Shown here: positions 42,501 through 50,316 of the stretch, in pieces | Numbering within the stretch: the stretch's first letter is position 1 | How the letters are laid out: the number at the start of each line of letters is the position of its first letter | Origin: Chloroflexia bacterium SDU3-3 | Lineage (GTDB): Bacteria; Chloroflexota; Chloroflexia; Chloroflexales; Roseiflexaceae | Reading direction: 5' to 3' | DNA: 64,000 nt | Assembly: GCA_009268125.1 (NCBI GenBank) | Contig: WBOU01000001.1 | Span: forward strand, 248,001-312,000 | Program-made: the position numbers and the translations under genes | Notes under the pieces: generated by a model | Seen by the model: only the letters and a program-made list of their open reading frames with translations | Database searches by the model: none | What the model was told of the DNA's origin: nothing

Positions 42501-44388
42501 CGACGTGGTAATTTTCGATGAGGCCAGCCAGGTCGAGCCTGCCGACGCCTATGGCGCGATCGCGCGCGGTCGCCAGCTTATCCTGGTGGGCGACGAGAAG
42601 CAGCTTCCTCCCACCAGCTTCTTCTCGAAGATCGAGAGCGACGACGGGCGCGAGAGCGAGGAGAACGAGAGCGCCGATCTGGAAAGCGTGCTCTCGCTCG
42701 GGATGGTGCAGCTGCCCCACCAGTGCTCGCTGCGCTGGCACTACCGCAGCCGCCACCAGAGCCTGATCGAGTTCTCAAATCAGCAGTTCTATGATGGGAA
42801 ACTTCAGGTCTTCCCCGGCCCTTACACCAGCACCAGCACCTATGGGCTGAGTTTCTGCCATGTCGCCGACGGCGTCTATATGCGCGGCGCAGGCCAGAAC
42901 AACCCAGCCGAGGCCCGCGCCATTGCGGCGGCAGTGCGCGAGCACGCGCTTGCAAGCCCCGAGCTGAGCCTGGGAATCGGCGCATTCAGCGTGGCGCAGC
43001 AGCGCGCCATTGAGGACGAAATTGAGCAGATGCGGCTGGATGCCACCGACCCGCGCATCGAGAGATTCTTCCTTCAGCAGACCCACGAGCCATTCTTTGT
43101 CAAGAACTTAGAAACTATTCAGGGCGACGAGCGCGATGTTATCCTGCTGAGTGTGGGCTATGGGCCAGACAGCACAGGCAGGGTGGCCATGAACTTTGGC
43201 CCGCTCAATCGAGATGGCGGTTGGCGACGGCTCAACGTGCTGGTCACCCGCGCCCGCCAGCGCTGCATCCTGTTCAGCTCCATCCGGGCCGAGCAGATCA
43301 ACCTCGACGCCACACGGGCGCGCGGCGTAGCCGCCCTAAAAAGCTACCTGGCCCTCGCCGAGCACGGCGAGCACCGCAGCCAGCGCGCCGCAGCCGAGCC
43401 GCACCCGCTCTACGCGGTCATTCGGCAGGCGCTCGAATCGCACGGCTGGCAGAGCCACGAGCAGGTGGGCACCAGCAGATCGTATGTCGATATCGCCGTC
43501 ATCGACCCCATAGCACCCGACCGCTATGTGCTGGGGATCGAGACCGATGGTGAGATCTATGGCCGCTCCGCCACCGCACGCGACCGCGAGCGGCTGCGCG
43601 ATAGCGTGCTGGCCCAGCTTGGCTGGCGGCTCTGCCGCACCTGGGCGATGGATTGGCTCTACCGCCCCGAGCACGCCCAGAAGCAGATCCTTGCAATCCT
43701 AACGGGTGAAGCTACCGTACCAAGCCAGCCTACCACCGAAGGCGCAAAACCCGAGCCAGATCTACCACCCAACGAAACAAACTCGGCGGGAATTGCCACC
43801 ACGCGCCTCACGATAGACGACACATCAAGCGGCGCGGTGCATGTCATCCCCTACGCCAGCTCTTCATTCCGCCAGCCCTCGTGGTCACACACCTTCGAGC
43901 TGACCCCGACAGCAGCATTAGCCGATATCATCGTCCAGATCGTGCTGGATGAGTCACCAATCCACGAGGAAGAGGTGCAGCGTGTGGTCGCAGCATTCTT
44001 CCACACTCGCGCCTCTAAGCGCATCCAGGATGTGTGTAGCCGCATTCTCCCCGCCCTAGCCCGCGATGGCCGCATTCGACAGCAGGGGCTATTCCTTTGG
44101 GCACCTGCCATGGAGGATGCGCCGATTCGGGCCAGAGCCGACACATGCCCCGTGCTCAAGCCCGAGCTGATTGCGCCCGAGGAGCTACAGGCAGCCGTGC
44201 GCCAAGTGCTGCGCGAGCAATTTGGCCTTCAGCGCGACGCACTGATCACCAGCACCTCGCGCCTGCTCGGCTTCCGGCGCTGCGGGTCGGCGCTTGAGCA
44301 GGCCATCAGCACTGCGGTTGAAGCCTTGATCGCCAACGGCTCGCTTGTACGCGATGGGCAGGGGTTTCTGACCCTCACCTCATCATAA
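39577..44388 (+). CDS. DUF4011 / SF1 helicase / nuclease / DUF3320 protein
   Basis: 1603 residues. Order: DUF4011 N-terminus (RRLLDLTRRNRLLNHR), split SF1 helicase with Walker A GPPGTGKSQT near 336, Walker B FDEASQ near 979, VGDEKQLPPTSFF near 1005, HYRSRHQSLIEFSN near 1050, GDERDVILLS near 1183 and LVTRARQRC near 1221. Residues about 1280-1370 form a Vsr/MTES_1575-like nuclease with YVDIAVI and GIETDG as acidic motifs. A DUF3320-like segment ends the protein (ESPIHEEEVQRVVAAFF). Single proteins of this build have been reported as antiphage genes (Hhe type, from memory). Only 12 bases separate it from the next gene of the run leading into drmA. Confidence 0.87.
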   Translation: METGTIATDQIIANRIEDTRRRLLDLTRRNRLLNHRTKGRATLGITKEISAEIFRLLVAEAQTLQFLSREEAPKGVLIAQDDDYAVSDDSAASFKLAPIDAKQRASYHTDRNLQTALSGEYLQARLLYLARQAESAREEQGCNVLFLTLGMVEWREREQSEPSRAPLIFIPVDLQRRTVRNRHHIQRYEDDILINPCLIELCRRVFHFDLPTVEIDETLDVGGYFRQIEAALAGIPGWNVLPNEIHVGIFSFAKLLMYRDLDHTTWPTQQVLTAHPLIRQLLGCGDRDSQPAAFPYANMLDETIPPAQNYQVLDADSSQQVAIQAVKQGLSMVIEGPPGTGKSQTITNIIAECLAIGKSVLFVAEKSAALSVVKRRLEAVGLGAYVLELHSNKTSKRIVLDELQRTLESYEDNISVPRADPQQLAERRARLNAYAQALHQPLGALGITPHEATLHCIALRDVPEASIRIDTPLQWDRAALDMARERITTFDRWRRRVGDPSTHQWRHIGLDHIDTLARQELQQLLAEIVASVTSLQAVLGQASALLALPLAPSGASARVALDRLTLLLALPDLDVGMIEDERWEGSAEALDSWVAQGQQYQQQRTHLMEAFIPEALEQDWSHMLLRRQQHAASLGHRLLPDPFEDSILQWLFPDWRADSEQLRRFLKPDIAPSIEEQIALLTQIGEHVAEGQQIQARSADLAPLFRSHWQGIDASWETINATLQAVRTARAYVRAGTLDVRVAALVLSGGGRAQATTLCEALQHALGRTDAAFCAWCERTSTSDRDWLGGYWEQGALGDTHAQFAHLLGAFPALDDWVAYRHAQGQLAQHLPAFLAWAERAAPAAEVDLADCFERQFYHIWLDAARQERPALAGFRGEEHETQIQAFIGDDQRWIAINRQRVAAAVHSRKPNVLQALHPQSKLGILKTEIKKKRRNMALRALFTKTNDALQSLKPCFMMSPISIAQYLAPGTISFDVVIFDEASQVEPADAYGAIARGRQLILVGDEKQLPPTSFFSKIESDDGRESEENESADLESVLSLGMVQLPHQCSLRWHYRSRHQSLIEFSNQQFYDGKLQVFPGPYTSTSTYGLSFCHVADGVYMRGAGQNNPAEARAIAAAVREHALASPELSLGIGAFSVAQQRAIEDEIEQMRLDATDPRIERFFLQQTHEPFFVKNLETIQGDERDVILLSVGYGPDSTGRVAMNFGPLNRDGGWRRLNVLVTRARQRCILFSSIRAEQINLDATRARGVAALKSYLALAEHGEHRSQRAAAEPHPLYAVIRQALESHGWQSHEQVGTSRSYVDIAVIDPIAPDRYVLGIETDGEIYGRSATARDRERLRDSVLAQLGWRLCRTWAMDWLYRPEHAQKQILAILTGEATVPSQPTTEGAKPEPDLPPNETNSAGIATTRLTIDDTSSGAVHVIPYASSSFRQPSWSHTFELTPTAALADIIVQIVLDESPIHEEEVQRVVAAFFHTRASKRIQDVCSRILPALARDGRIRQQGLFLWAPAMEDAPIRARADTCPVLKPELIAPEELQAAVRQVLREQFGLQRDALITSTSRLLGFRRCGSALEQAISTAVEALIANGSLVRDGQGFLTLTSS

Positions 44389-44400
44389 CGAGAACCCACT

Positions 44401-46485
44401 ATGGCCGCATACGAGCTCTCATTCACGCCCACCTTCTACAACGAGTCGCTCAACGTGCCACGGCACGTGAGCAAGAGCATCACGCAGAAGCTCAAAGTGC
44501 TGGAGGGCGACCCGATCTCAGCCCTGGGCGACGCCAAGAAGATCAAGGGCTACGCCAATGTCTACCGCGTGCGCGTGGGCGACTACCGTGTGTTCTACAG
44601 CGTGGGCCAGGGCTGGGTGAAGCTGCTGAGCGTGCGCAAGCGCGACGAGCGCACCTACGCCGACGAGCTGCCCGCCGCGCCCGCGCCCGCCGCTGCCCCC
44701 GATGCGGCGGCGCTGGCCCCCCACGCCGAGGCCGCGCCGCCCGTCTACACGCCGCCCGCCTATGTGCCGCCGCCTGCGGCCAGCGCCCCGCTGCCCTACG
44801 CCCTCACCCCCGAGCTGCTGGCCCAGTGGCGCATCCCCGAGGATCACTGGCCCGCCGTGCTGCGGGTGCGCACCGAGGACGACCTGCTCGATCTGTCCAT
44901 CCCCGAGCGCTACGTCAGCCGCCTGCTCGACACCATGTTCCCGCGCGCCCTGGAGGCCATCGCCACCCAGCCCGAATACCGGCTGGCCCAGGCCGAGGAT
45001 GTGGCGCTGTTCGAGACCGAGGATCTGGGCGCGTTCCTGCTCAAGCTCTCGCCCGAGCAGGCCGCGCTGGTGGCCCAGCAGCGGCGCGGCCCCACGCTGG
45101 TGAAGGGCGGCCCCGGCACAGGCAAATCGACCCTGGCGCTCTACCGCGTGCGCCATCTGATCGAGCGCGGCGTCGGCCCCATCCTGTTCACCACCTACAC
45201 CAACGCGCTGGTCAGCTACTCCGAGCAGCTGCTGGCCCAGCTGCTGGGCCGCGACCCCGCCGCGTGCGGCGTGAAGGTCGGCACCGTCGACGCGCAGGCC
45301 ATGCACTACTACGCCAAGGCGCACGGCTGGGCCAACTTTGCCACCGACGGCCAGATCGAGGCCTGCCTGACCACGGCGCTCGCAGAGGCCGAGATCCCGG
45401 CGGCCAACGTCTTCGACCGCCAGGTGCGCCAGCAGGCCCTGGCGCGGCTGGGCAGCGCCTACATCCTGCAAGAGTTCAATGATGTGCTGCTGGCCTGGGG
45501 CGTGGAGCGAGCCGACGACTACGTGGCCATGGAGCGGCGCGGGCGGCGCACCCCGCTCAAGGCCAGCACCCGCGAGGCGCTGTGGGCCGTCTACACGCGC
45601 TGGCGCGAGCTGATGGCAGCGCAGCGGCTCGTCACCACCGCCATCGTGCGGCTGGAGGCGCTGGCCGTGGCCCGCGCGCTGCCCGCCAAGCCCTACCAGG
45701 CCCTGATCATCGACGAGGCCCAGGATCTGCCGCCGGTGGCCATCCGCCTGCTGTGCGCCCTGGTCGCCACCCCCGACCACCTCTACCTCACCGCCGACGC
45801 CGCCCAGTCGATCTACCAGCGCGGCTTCAGCTGGCGGCAGATCCACGCCGACCTGACCATGGCCGGGCGCACCCTAGTGCTGCGCAAGAACTACCGCAAC
45901 ACCGCCCAGATCGCCGCCGCCTGCGCCAGCATCCTCGACGCCGAGGTAGCGGGCGACGCCGAGAGCATCCAGCAGGAGCTGTCGCCCATCCTGGGCGAGC
46001 CGCCGCGCATCCAGCTGGTGGCCAGCGAGCGCGAGGAGGTCGAGGCCGTGCGGGCCTTTCTGGTGGATGCGGCCCGCCACTACCGCCTGCCGATCTTCAC
46101 CGGCGCAGTGCTGTGCCAGGGCCAGCGCACCGGACAGCAGCTGGCCCAGCGCCTCACCGCGCTCGGCATCCCCGCCGTGTTTCAGAGCGGCAAGCAGATC
46201 GACATCACCGTCCGCCAGGTCAAAGTGCTGACCATCCACTCGGCCAAGGGGCTGGAGTTCCCCTTTGTGGCCGTGGTGGGGCTGGATGCCGGGCGGCTGC
46301 CCCGCCAAGACGACGACCTGCCCGCCGAGGAGCAGGCCGCCGCCGACGAGGCCCAGCGCCGCCTGTTCTTCGTGGGCAGCTCGCGGGCCATGCGGGCGCT
46401 GCTGATATGCGGCAGCCGCCAGACACCCTCGCCCTTCCTCGACGCGCTCACGCCGCCGCTCTGGGAGCGAAAGGACCACCTATGA
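44401..46485 (+). CDS. RelE-like domain fused to a UvrD-like helicase
   Basis: 694 residues. Residues 1-88 look like a RelE/ParE toxin fold (FYNESLNVPRHVSKSITQKL, then KIKGYANVYRVRVGDYRVFY and LLSVRKRDERTY). A Pro/Ala-rich linker (90-135) joins it to an SF1A helicase: GGPGTGKST near 237, IIDEAQDLPP near 437, LRKNYRNT near 497, TIHSAKGLEF near 615, and FVGSSRAMRALL near the end. The stop overlaps the drmA start as ATGA, so the two are translated together. The helicase may unwind or load on phage DNA with DISARM; the role of the toxin-like part is open. Confidence 0.87.
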   Translation: MAAYELSFTPTFYNESLNVPRHVSKSITQKLKVLEGDPISALGDAKKIKGYANVYRVRVGDYRVFYSVGQGWVKLLSVRKRDERTYADELPAAPAPAAAPDAAALAPHAEAAPPVYTPPAYVPPPAASAPLPYALTPELLAQWRIPEDHWPAVLRVRTEDDLLDLSIPERYVSRLLDTMFPRALEAIATQPEYRLAQAEDVALFETEDLGAFLLKLSPEQAALVAQQRRGPTLVKGGPGTGKSTLALYRVRHLIERGVGPILFTTYTNALVSYSEQLLAQLLGRDPAACGVKVGTVDAQAMHYYAKAHGWANFATDGQIEACLTTALAEAEIPAANVFDRQVRQQALARLGSAYILQEFNDVLLAWGVERADDYVAMERRGRRTPLKASTREALWAVYTRWRELMAAQRLVTTAIVRLEALAVARALPAKPYQALIIDEAQDLPPVAIRLLCALVATPDHLYLTADAAQSIYQRGFSWRQIHADLTMAGRTLVLRKNYRNTAQIAAACASILDAEVAGDAESIQQELSPILGEPPRIQLVASEREEVEAVRAFLVDAARHYRLPIFTGAVLCQGQRTGQQLAQRLTALGIPAVFQSGKQIDITVRQVKVLTIHSAKGLEFPFVAVVGLDAGRLPRQDDDLPAEEQAAADEAQRRLFFVGSSRAMRALLICGSRQTPSPFLDALTPPLWERKDHL

Positions 46486-49400
46486 TCGCCACCATGAGGC
46501 TCGCCGCCATCCTCCCGCAGGGCCAGGGCGCGCTCAACACCATCGGCGTGCAGCTGGCCCAGCGCCGCGTGCGGCTGGACTGCAGCGATGTGCCGGAGCT
46601 TGACCCGGCCCAGCTCGAATTTCTGCTGGCCGCCATCCCCGCCGACTGGGACTTTCTCGAACTCGATGAGGTGATCGATACCCAAACGCTTAGCCCTGGG
46701 CTGGCCGCGCAGCTCTTGTCCTGGGTGCACCGCCGCGCCGGTCGCGCCCTGCCCGCAACGCCCCTGCCGCCCAGCCCGCCCACCCAGCCGCCCCACCCAG
46801 CCCCGCCCGTCGCCATCCTGCGCGAGCGCCTAGAGCAGCTGGTGATCGCCGACCTGCTCGGCCCCAGCGGCGGCCCCGAGGAGATCATCGACGAGCGCAC
46901 GGTGCGCGGGCGCTACATGGTGGGCATCCTAGCCCCGCGCAGCCAGAGCCGCCTGCCCGAGGAGCACGATGAGGATGCCCCCGCCGAGGACGGCGGCGAG
47001 GACGGACAGCCCGAGGCCGCGCCATCCAAGGCCAGCACCGCCGCCATGCTGCCCTCCTCCATCGGCATGACCTTCACCATCGACGAGCAGGCCAGCGCCA
47101 TCCAGGTAGCGGCCAGCTGGGGCCGCTACGAGCGCGCCAGCATCGAGGAGGATCGCTTCCGCAACAAGGACGGCAGCTACCGGCGCGTCTGGCGGCGCGT
47201 GCCCATGGCAGGCCGCTCGGGGCGCATCCCGCTGCGCGAGGGCAAGATCGAGACATGGACGCCGCACCCCGACGCGCCGCAGGTGGTAGTCGAGGGCCGC
47301 ATGCGCCGCCGTGGCGGAAACTGGATCGTCACGCTGTTCCTGGTGAACGGGCAGGATGAGCCAGCCAAGCAGAAAGATAGCGCCTGGGTATTTCAGCCCG
47401 AGCTGCGCGTGGCCGCCCCCGATGGCGCGGCCATCTTCCAGCGCCGCCAGACGCCGCCCGCCCCCAGCGACGCGGCGGAGCGCCAGGAGGAGCGCCAGAT
47501 GGCCATGCGCTACCGCAACTATGTCGAGTTCGCCGTTGGGCATGGTGTCTCGGTCGACGCCCAGCTGGCCGAGGGCGCGGTCGACCGCGCCACCGCCGTG
47601 TGGACCAGCGTGGTGCCCGCCTACGAGGTGCCGCAGACCACCCCGCCCACCGCCAAGGACATCCCTGCGCTGGCCACGCTCACGCTCGACATGCAGGCCC
47701 TGGCCGATCTGCCCAACGGCGCGTTCAGCGCCCACCTCGCGCCCCTGGCCGACGCCTACGAGGCCTGGATCGCGCAGCAGGATCAGCGGCGGCACTTTCC
47801 CACATCCGACCTCGCAAACTACACCGCTGAAGCGGCGGCAGCCCTACGCGACTGCCGCACCGCGCTGGAGCGCATCCGGGCGGGCATCGCGCTGCTGGAT
47901 AGCAACCCCCAGGCCGCCGACGCCTTCCGCTTCGCCAACCGCGCCATGGCGCTCCAGCGCACCCGCACGCGCTACGCCGCCGAGCGGCGGCGCGGCAGCA
48001 CCGCCGAGGTGGCCAGCTTCGATACGCCCGACACCCACTCGTGGCGCGCCTTCCAGCTCGGCTTCATCCTGATCAACCTGCCCGGACTCACCGACCCCAC
48101 CCACCCCGACCGCGCCACCCCGCAGGGCGCGCAAGCCAACCCCGCCGACGCCCTGGCCGACCTGCTGTGGTTCCCCACCGGCGGCGGCAAGACCGAGGCC
48201 TACCTGGGCCTGACCGCCTACACGCTGGGCATCCGCCGCCTGCAGGGCGTGGTGGCCGGGCGCAGCGGCCTGAGCGGCGTGGCTGTGCTGATGCGCTACA
48301 CGCTGCGCCTGCTCACGCTCCAGCAGTTCCAGCGCGCCGCCGCCCTGATCTGCGCCTGCGAGGTCATCCGCCGCGAGGCCCCCAGCCGCTGGGGCGACGA
48401 GCCGTTCCGCGTGGGGCTGTGGGTCGGCCAGCGCTCCACGCCCAACAGCATCGAGCAGGCCGAGGAGGCGGTGAAAGAGCTGAAGAAGAGCGGGCGGGCC
48501 AGCGGCAGCACGCCCCACCAGCTCACCCACTGCCCGTGGTGCGGCGAGGCCATCGTGGCCGGGCGCGACCTAGTGGTGGAATCGGCCAAGCAGGGCCGCG
48601 CCCGCGTGCTGACCTACTGCGGCAGCCTGCTCGACCAGTGCGCCTTCAACCAGCGCAGCGCCCCGGGCGAGGGCCTGCCGGTGATGGTGGTGGATGAGGA
48701 GATCTACCACCGCCTGCCATCGCTGCTGATCGCCACGGTCGACAAGTTCGCCCAGATGCCCTGGAACGGGCGCACCGCCGCGCTGTTCGGCCACGTGAGC
48801 GGCCACTGCGAGCGCCACGGCTACCTCACCCCCGACATGGAGCACGCCGAGCAGCGCCACCCGCCCGTGCGCGGCGGCCTGCCCGCCGCCCTGGTGCGCG
48901 AGGCCGCCCCGCTGCGCCCGCCGGACCTGATCATCCAGGACGAGCTGCACCTGATCAGCGGGCCGCTGGGCACCCTGGTGGGCCTCTACGAGACCGCCAT
49001 CGACCACCTGGCGAGCTGGGAGGTGGGCGGCATGCGCGTGCGGCCCAAGGTCATCGCCTCCACCGCCACCATCCGCCGCGCCGCCCAGCAGGTGCACAGC
49101 CTGTTCCTGCGCCGCGTGCAGGTCTTCCCGCCGCAGGGGCTGGATGCGGGCGACACCTTCTTCTCGATGCAGCGAGCCCCCAGCCCCGAGACGCCCGGGC
49201 GGCGCTACCTGGGCATCTGCGCCCCCGGCATCCGCCACAAGACCGCGCTCATCCAGGCCTACGTGGCCTTCCTTGCCTCGGCCCAGCAGATCGCCGAGCA
49301 GGCCGAGGCCGCCGAGGCCGACCCGTGGATGACGCTGGTGGGCTACTTCAACGCCCTGCGCGAGCTGGCCGCCATGCGCCGCGCCGTGGATGACAGCGTG

Positions 49401-50315
49401 AGCACTCGCCTGCGCCGCATGGAGCAGCGCGGCCTCACCAAGCGCTTCCTCAACCCCTGGAGCGTGCGCGAGCTGACCTCGCGCATGAGCGCCGCCGACA
49501 TCCCCGACGTGCTCAACCTGCTGGAGCTGCCCTTCACCGCCGCGCCCAAGGCGGGCAAGCCCACCCGCGCCGCCGCCGAGGGCAGGCCCATCGACGTGCT
49601 GCTGGCCACCAACATGATCTCGGTGGGCGTGGATGTCGAGCGGCTGGGCCTGATGGTGGTGGCCGGGCAGCCCAAGTCGACCGCCGAGTATATCCAGGCC
49701 ACCAGCCGCGTCGGGCGGCAGCGCCCCGGCCTGGTGGCTACCATCTACAACTGGACGCGCCCGCGCGACATGAGCCACTACGAGCGCTTTAAGCACTACC
49801 ACGCCACCTTCTACCAGTACGTCGAGGCCCTGTCGGTCACGCCCTTCTCCGCCCGCGCGCTCGACCGGGGCCTGTCGGCGGTGCTGGTGGCTATGGCGCG
49901 GCTGGGCGAGCCGCGCTACAATCCCAACGGCGGCGCGGGGCTGCTGGATGCCACACACCCCGCCGTCGCCGCCGCCCAGCAGGCGCTGGCCACGCGGGCC
50001 GCCCATATCGTGGACACGCCCGCCGGCGACCAGGTGCAGGCCGCTGCCGCCACCCGCATCGACCAGTGGCTCGACCGCATCACCCGCAGCCGGGGCGCGC
50101 GGCTCGGCTACAAGCAGCAGGGAAAAGAGGAAGTTGCCTTGCTCGGCAAGCCTGGTGGCGACTGGAATCTCTTTACCTGCCTGATGTCGCTGCGCGATGT
50201 CGAGCCGACGGTCAATCTCATTCTTGACGATGGGGGAATGGATAGATTAGATGAGCAGGCCTGGACCTTCAGCGCCAGCGACGACCCCGCCCCCGCCGAT
50301 GAGGAGGACGCCTAA
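46482..50315 (+). CDS. drmA: DISARM helicase DrmA
   Basis: 1277 residues. A large SF2-type helicase with Walker A FPTGGGKTEAYL near 563, an unusual DExH-like motif IIQDELHLI near 817, STATIRRA near 860, and a C-terminal lobe with LLATNMISVGVDVERLG near 1040 and TSRVGRQRPG near 1073. Four cysteines near 683-720 (CPWC and CGSLLDQC) may hold zinc. The N-terminal 450 residues are the long family-specific part. The start overlaps the previous stop by four bases and drmB follows after one base. DrmA with DrmB is the DISARM core that recognises and blocks incoming DNA. Confidence 0.9.
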   Translation: MIATMRLAAILPQGQGALNTIGVQLAQRRVRLDCSDVPELDPAQLEFLLAAIPADWDFLELDEVIDTQTLSPGLAAQLLSWVHRRAGRALPATPLPPSPPTQPPHPAPPVAILRERLEQLVIADLLGPSGGPEEIIDERTVRGRYMVGILAPRSQSRLPEEHDEDAPAEDGGEDGQPEAAPSKASTAAMLPSSIGMTFTIDEQASAIQVAASWGRYERASIEEDRFRNKDGSYRRVWRRVPMAGRSGRIPLREGKIETWTPHPDAPQVVVEGRMRRRGGNWIVTLFLVNGQDEPAKQKDSAWVFQPELRVAAPDGAAIFQRRQTPPAPSDAAERQEERQMAMRYRNYVEFAVGHGVSVDAQLAEGAVDRATAVWTSVVPAYEVPQTTPPTAKDIPALATLTLDMQALADLPNGAFSAHLAPLADAYEAWIAQQDQRRHFPTSDLANYTAEAAAALRDCRTALERIRAGIALLDSNPQAADAFRFANRAMALQRTRTRYAAERRRGSTAEVASFDTPDTHSWRAFQLGFILINLPGLTDPTHPDRATPQGAQANPADALADLLWFPTGGGKTEAYLGLTAYTLGIRRLQGVVAGRSGLSGVAVLMRYTLRLLTLQQFQRAAALICACEVIRREAPSRWGDEPFRVGLWVGQRSTPNSIEQAEEAVKELKKSGRASGSTPHQLTHCPWCGEAIVAGRDLVVESAKQGRARVLTYCGSLLDQCAFNQRSAPGEGLPVMVVDEEIYHRLPSLLIATVDKFAQMPWNGRTAALFGHVSGHCERHGYLTPDMEHAEQRHPPVRGGLPAALVREAAPLRPPDLIIQDELHLISGPLGTLVGLYETAIDHLASWEVGGMRVRPKVIASTATIRRAAQQVHSLFLRRVQVFPPQGLDAGDTFFSMQRAPSPETPGRRYLGICAPGIRHKTALIQAYVAFLASAQQIAEQAEAAEADPWMTLVGYFNALRELAAMRRAVDDSVSTRLRRMEQRGLTKRFLNPWSVRELTSRMSAADIPDVLNLLELPFTAAPKAGKPTRAAAEGRPIDVLLATNMISVGVDVERLGLMVVAGQPKSTAEYIQATSRVGRQRPGLVATIYNWTRPRDMSHYERFKHYHATFYQYVEALSVTPFSARALDRGLSAVLVAMARLGEPRYNPNGGAGLLDATHPAVAAAQQALATRAAHIVDTPAGDQVQAAAATRIDQWLDRITRSRGARLGYKQQGKEEVALLGKPGGDWNLFTCLMSLRDVEPTVNLILDDGGMDRLDEQAWTFSASDDPAPADEEDA

Positions 50316-50316
50316 C

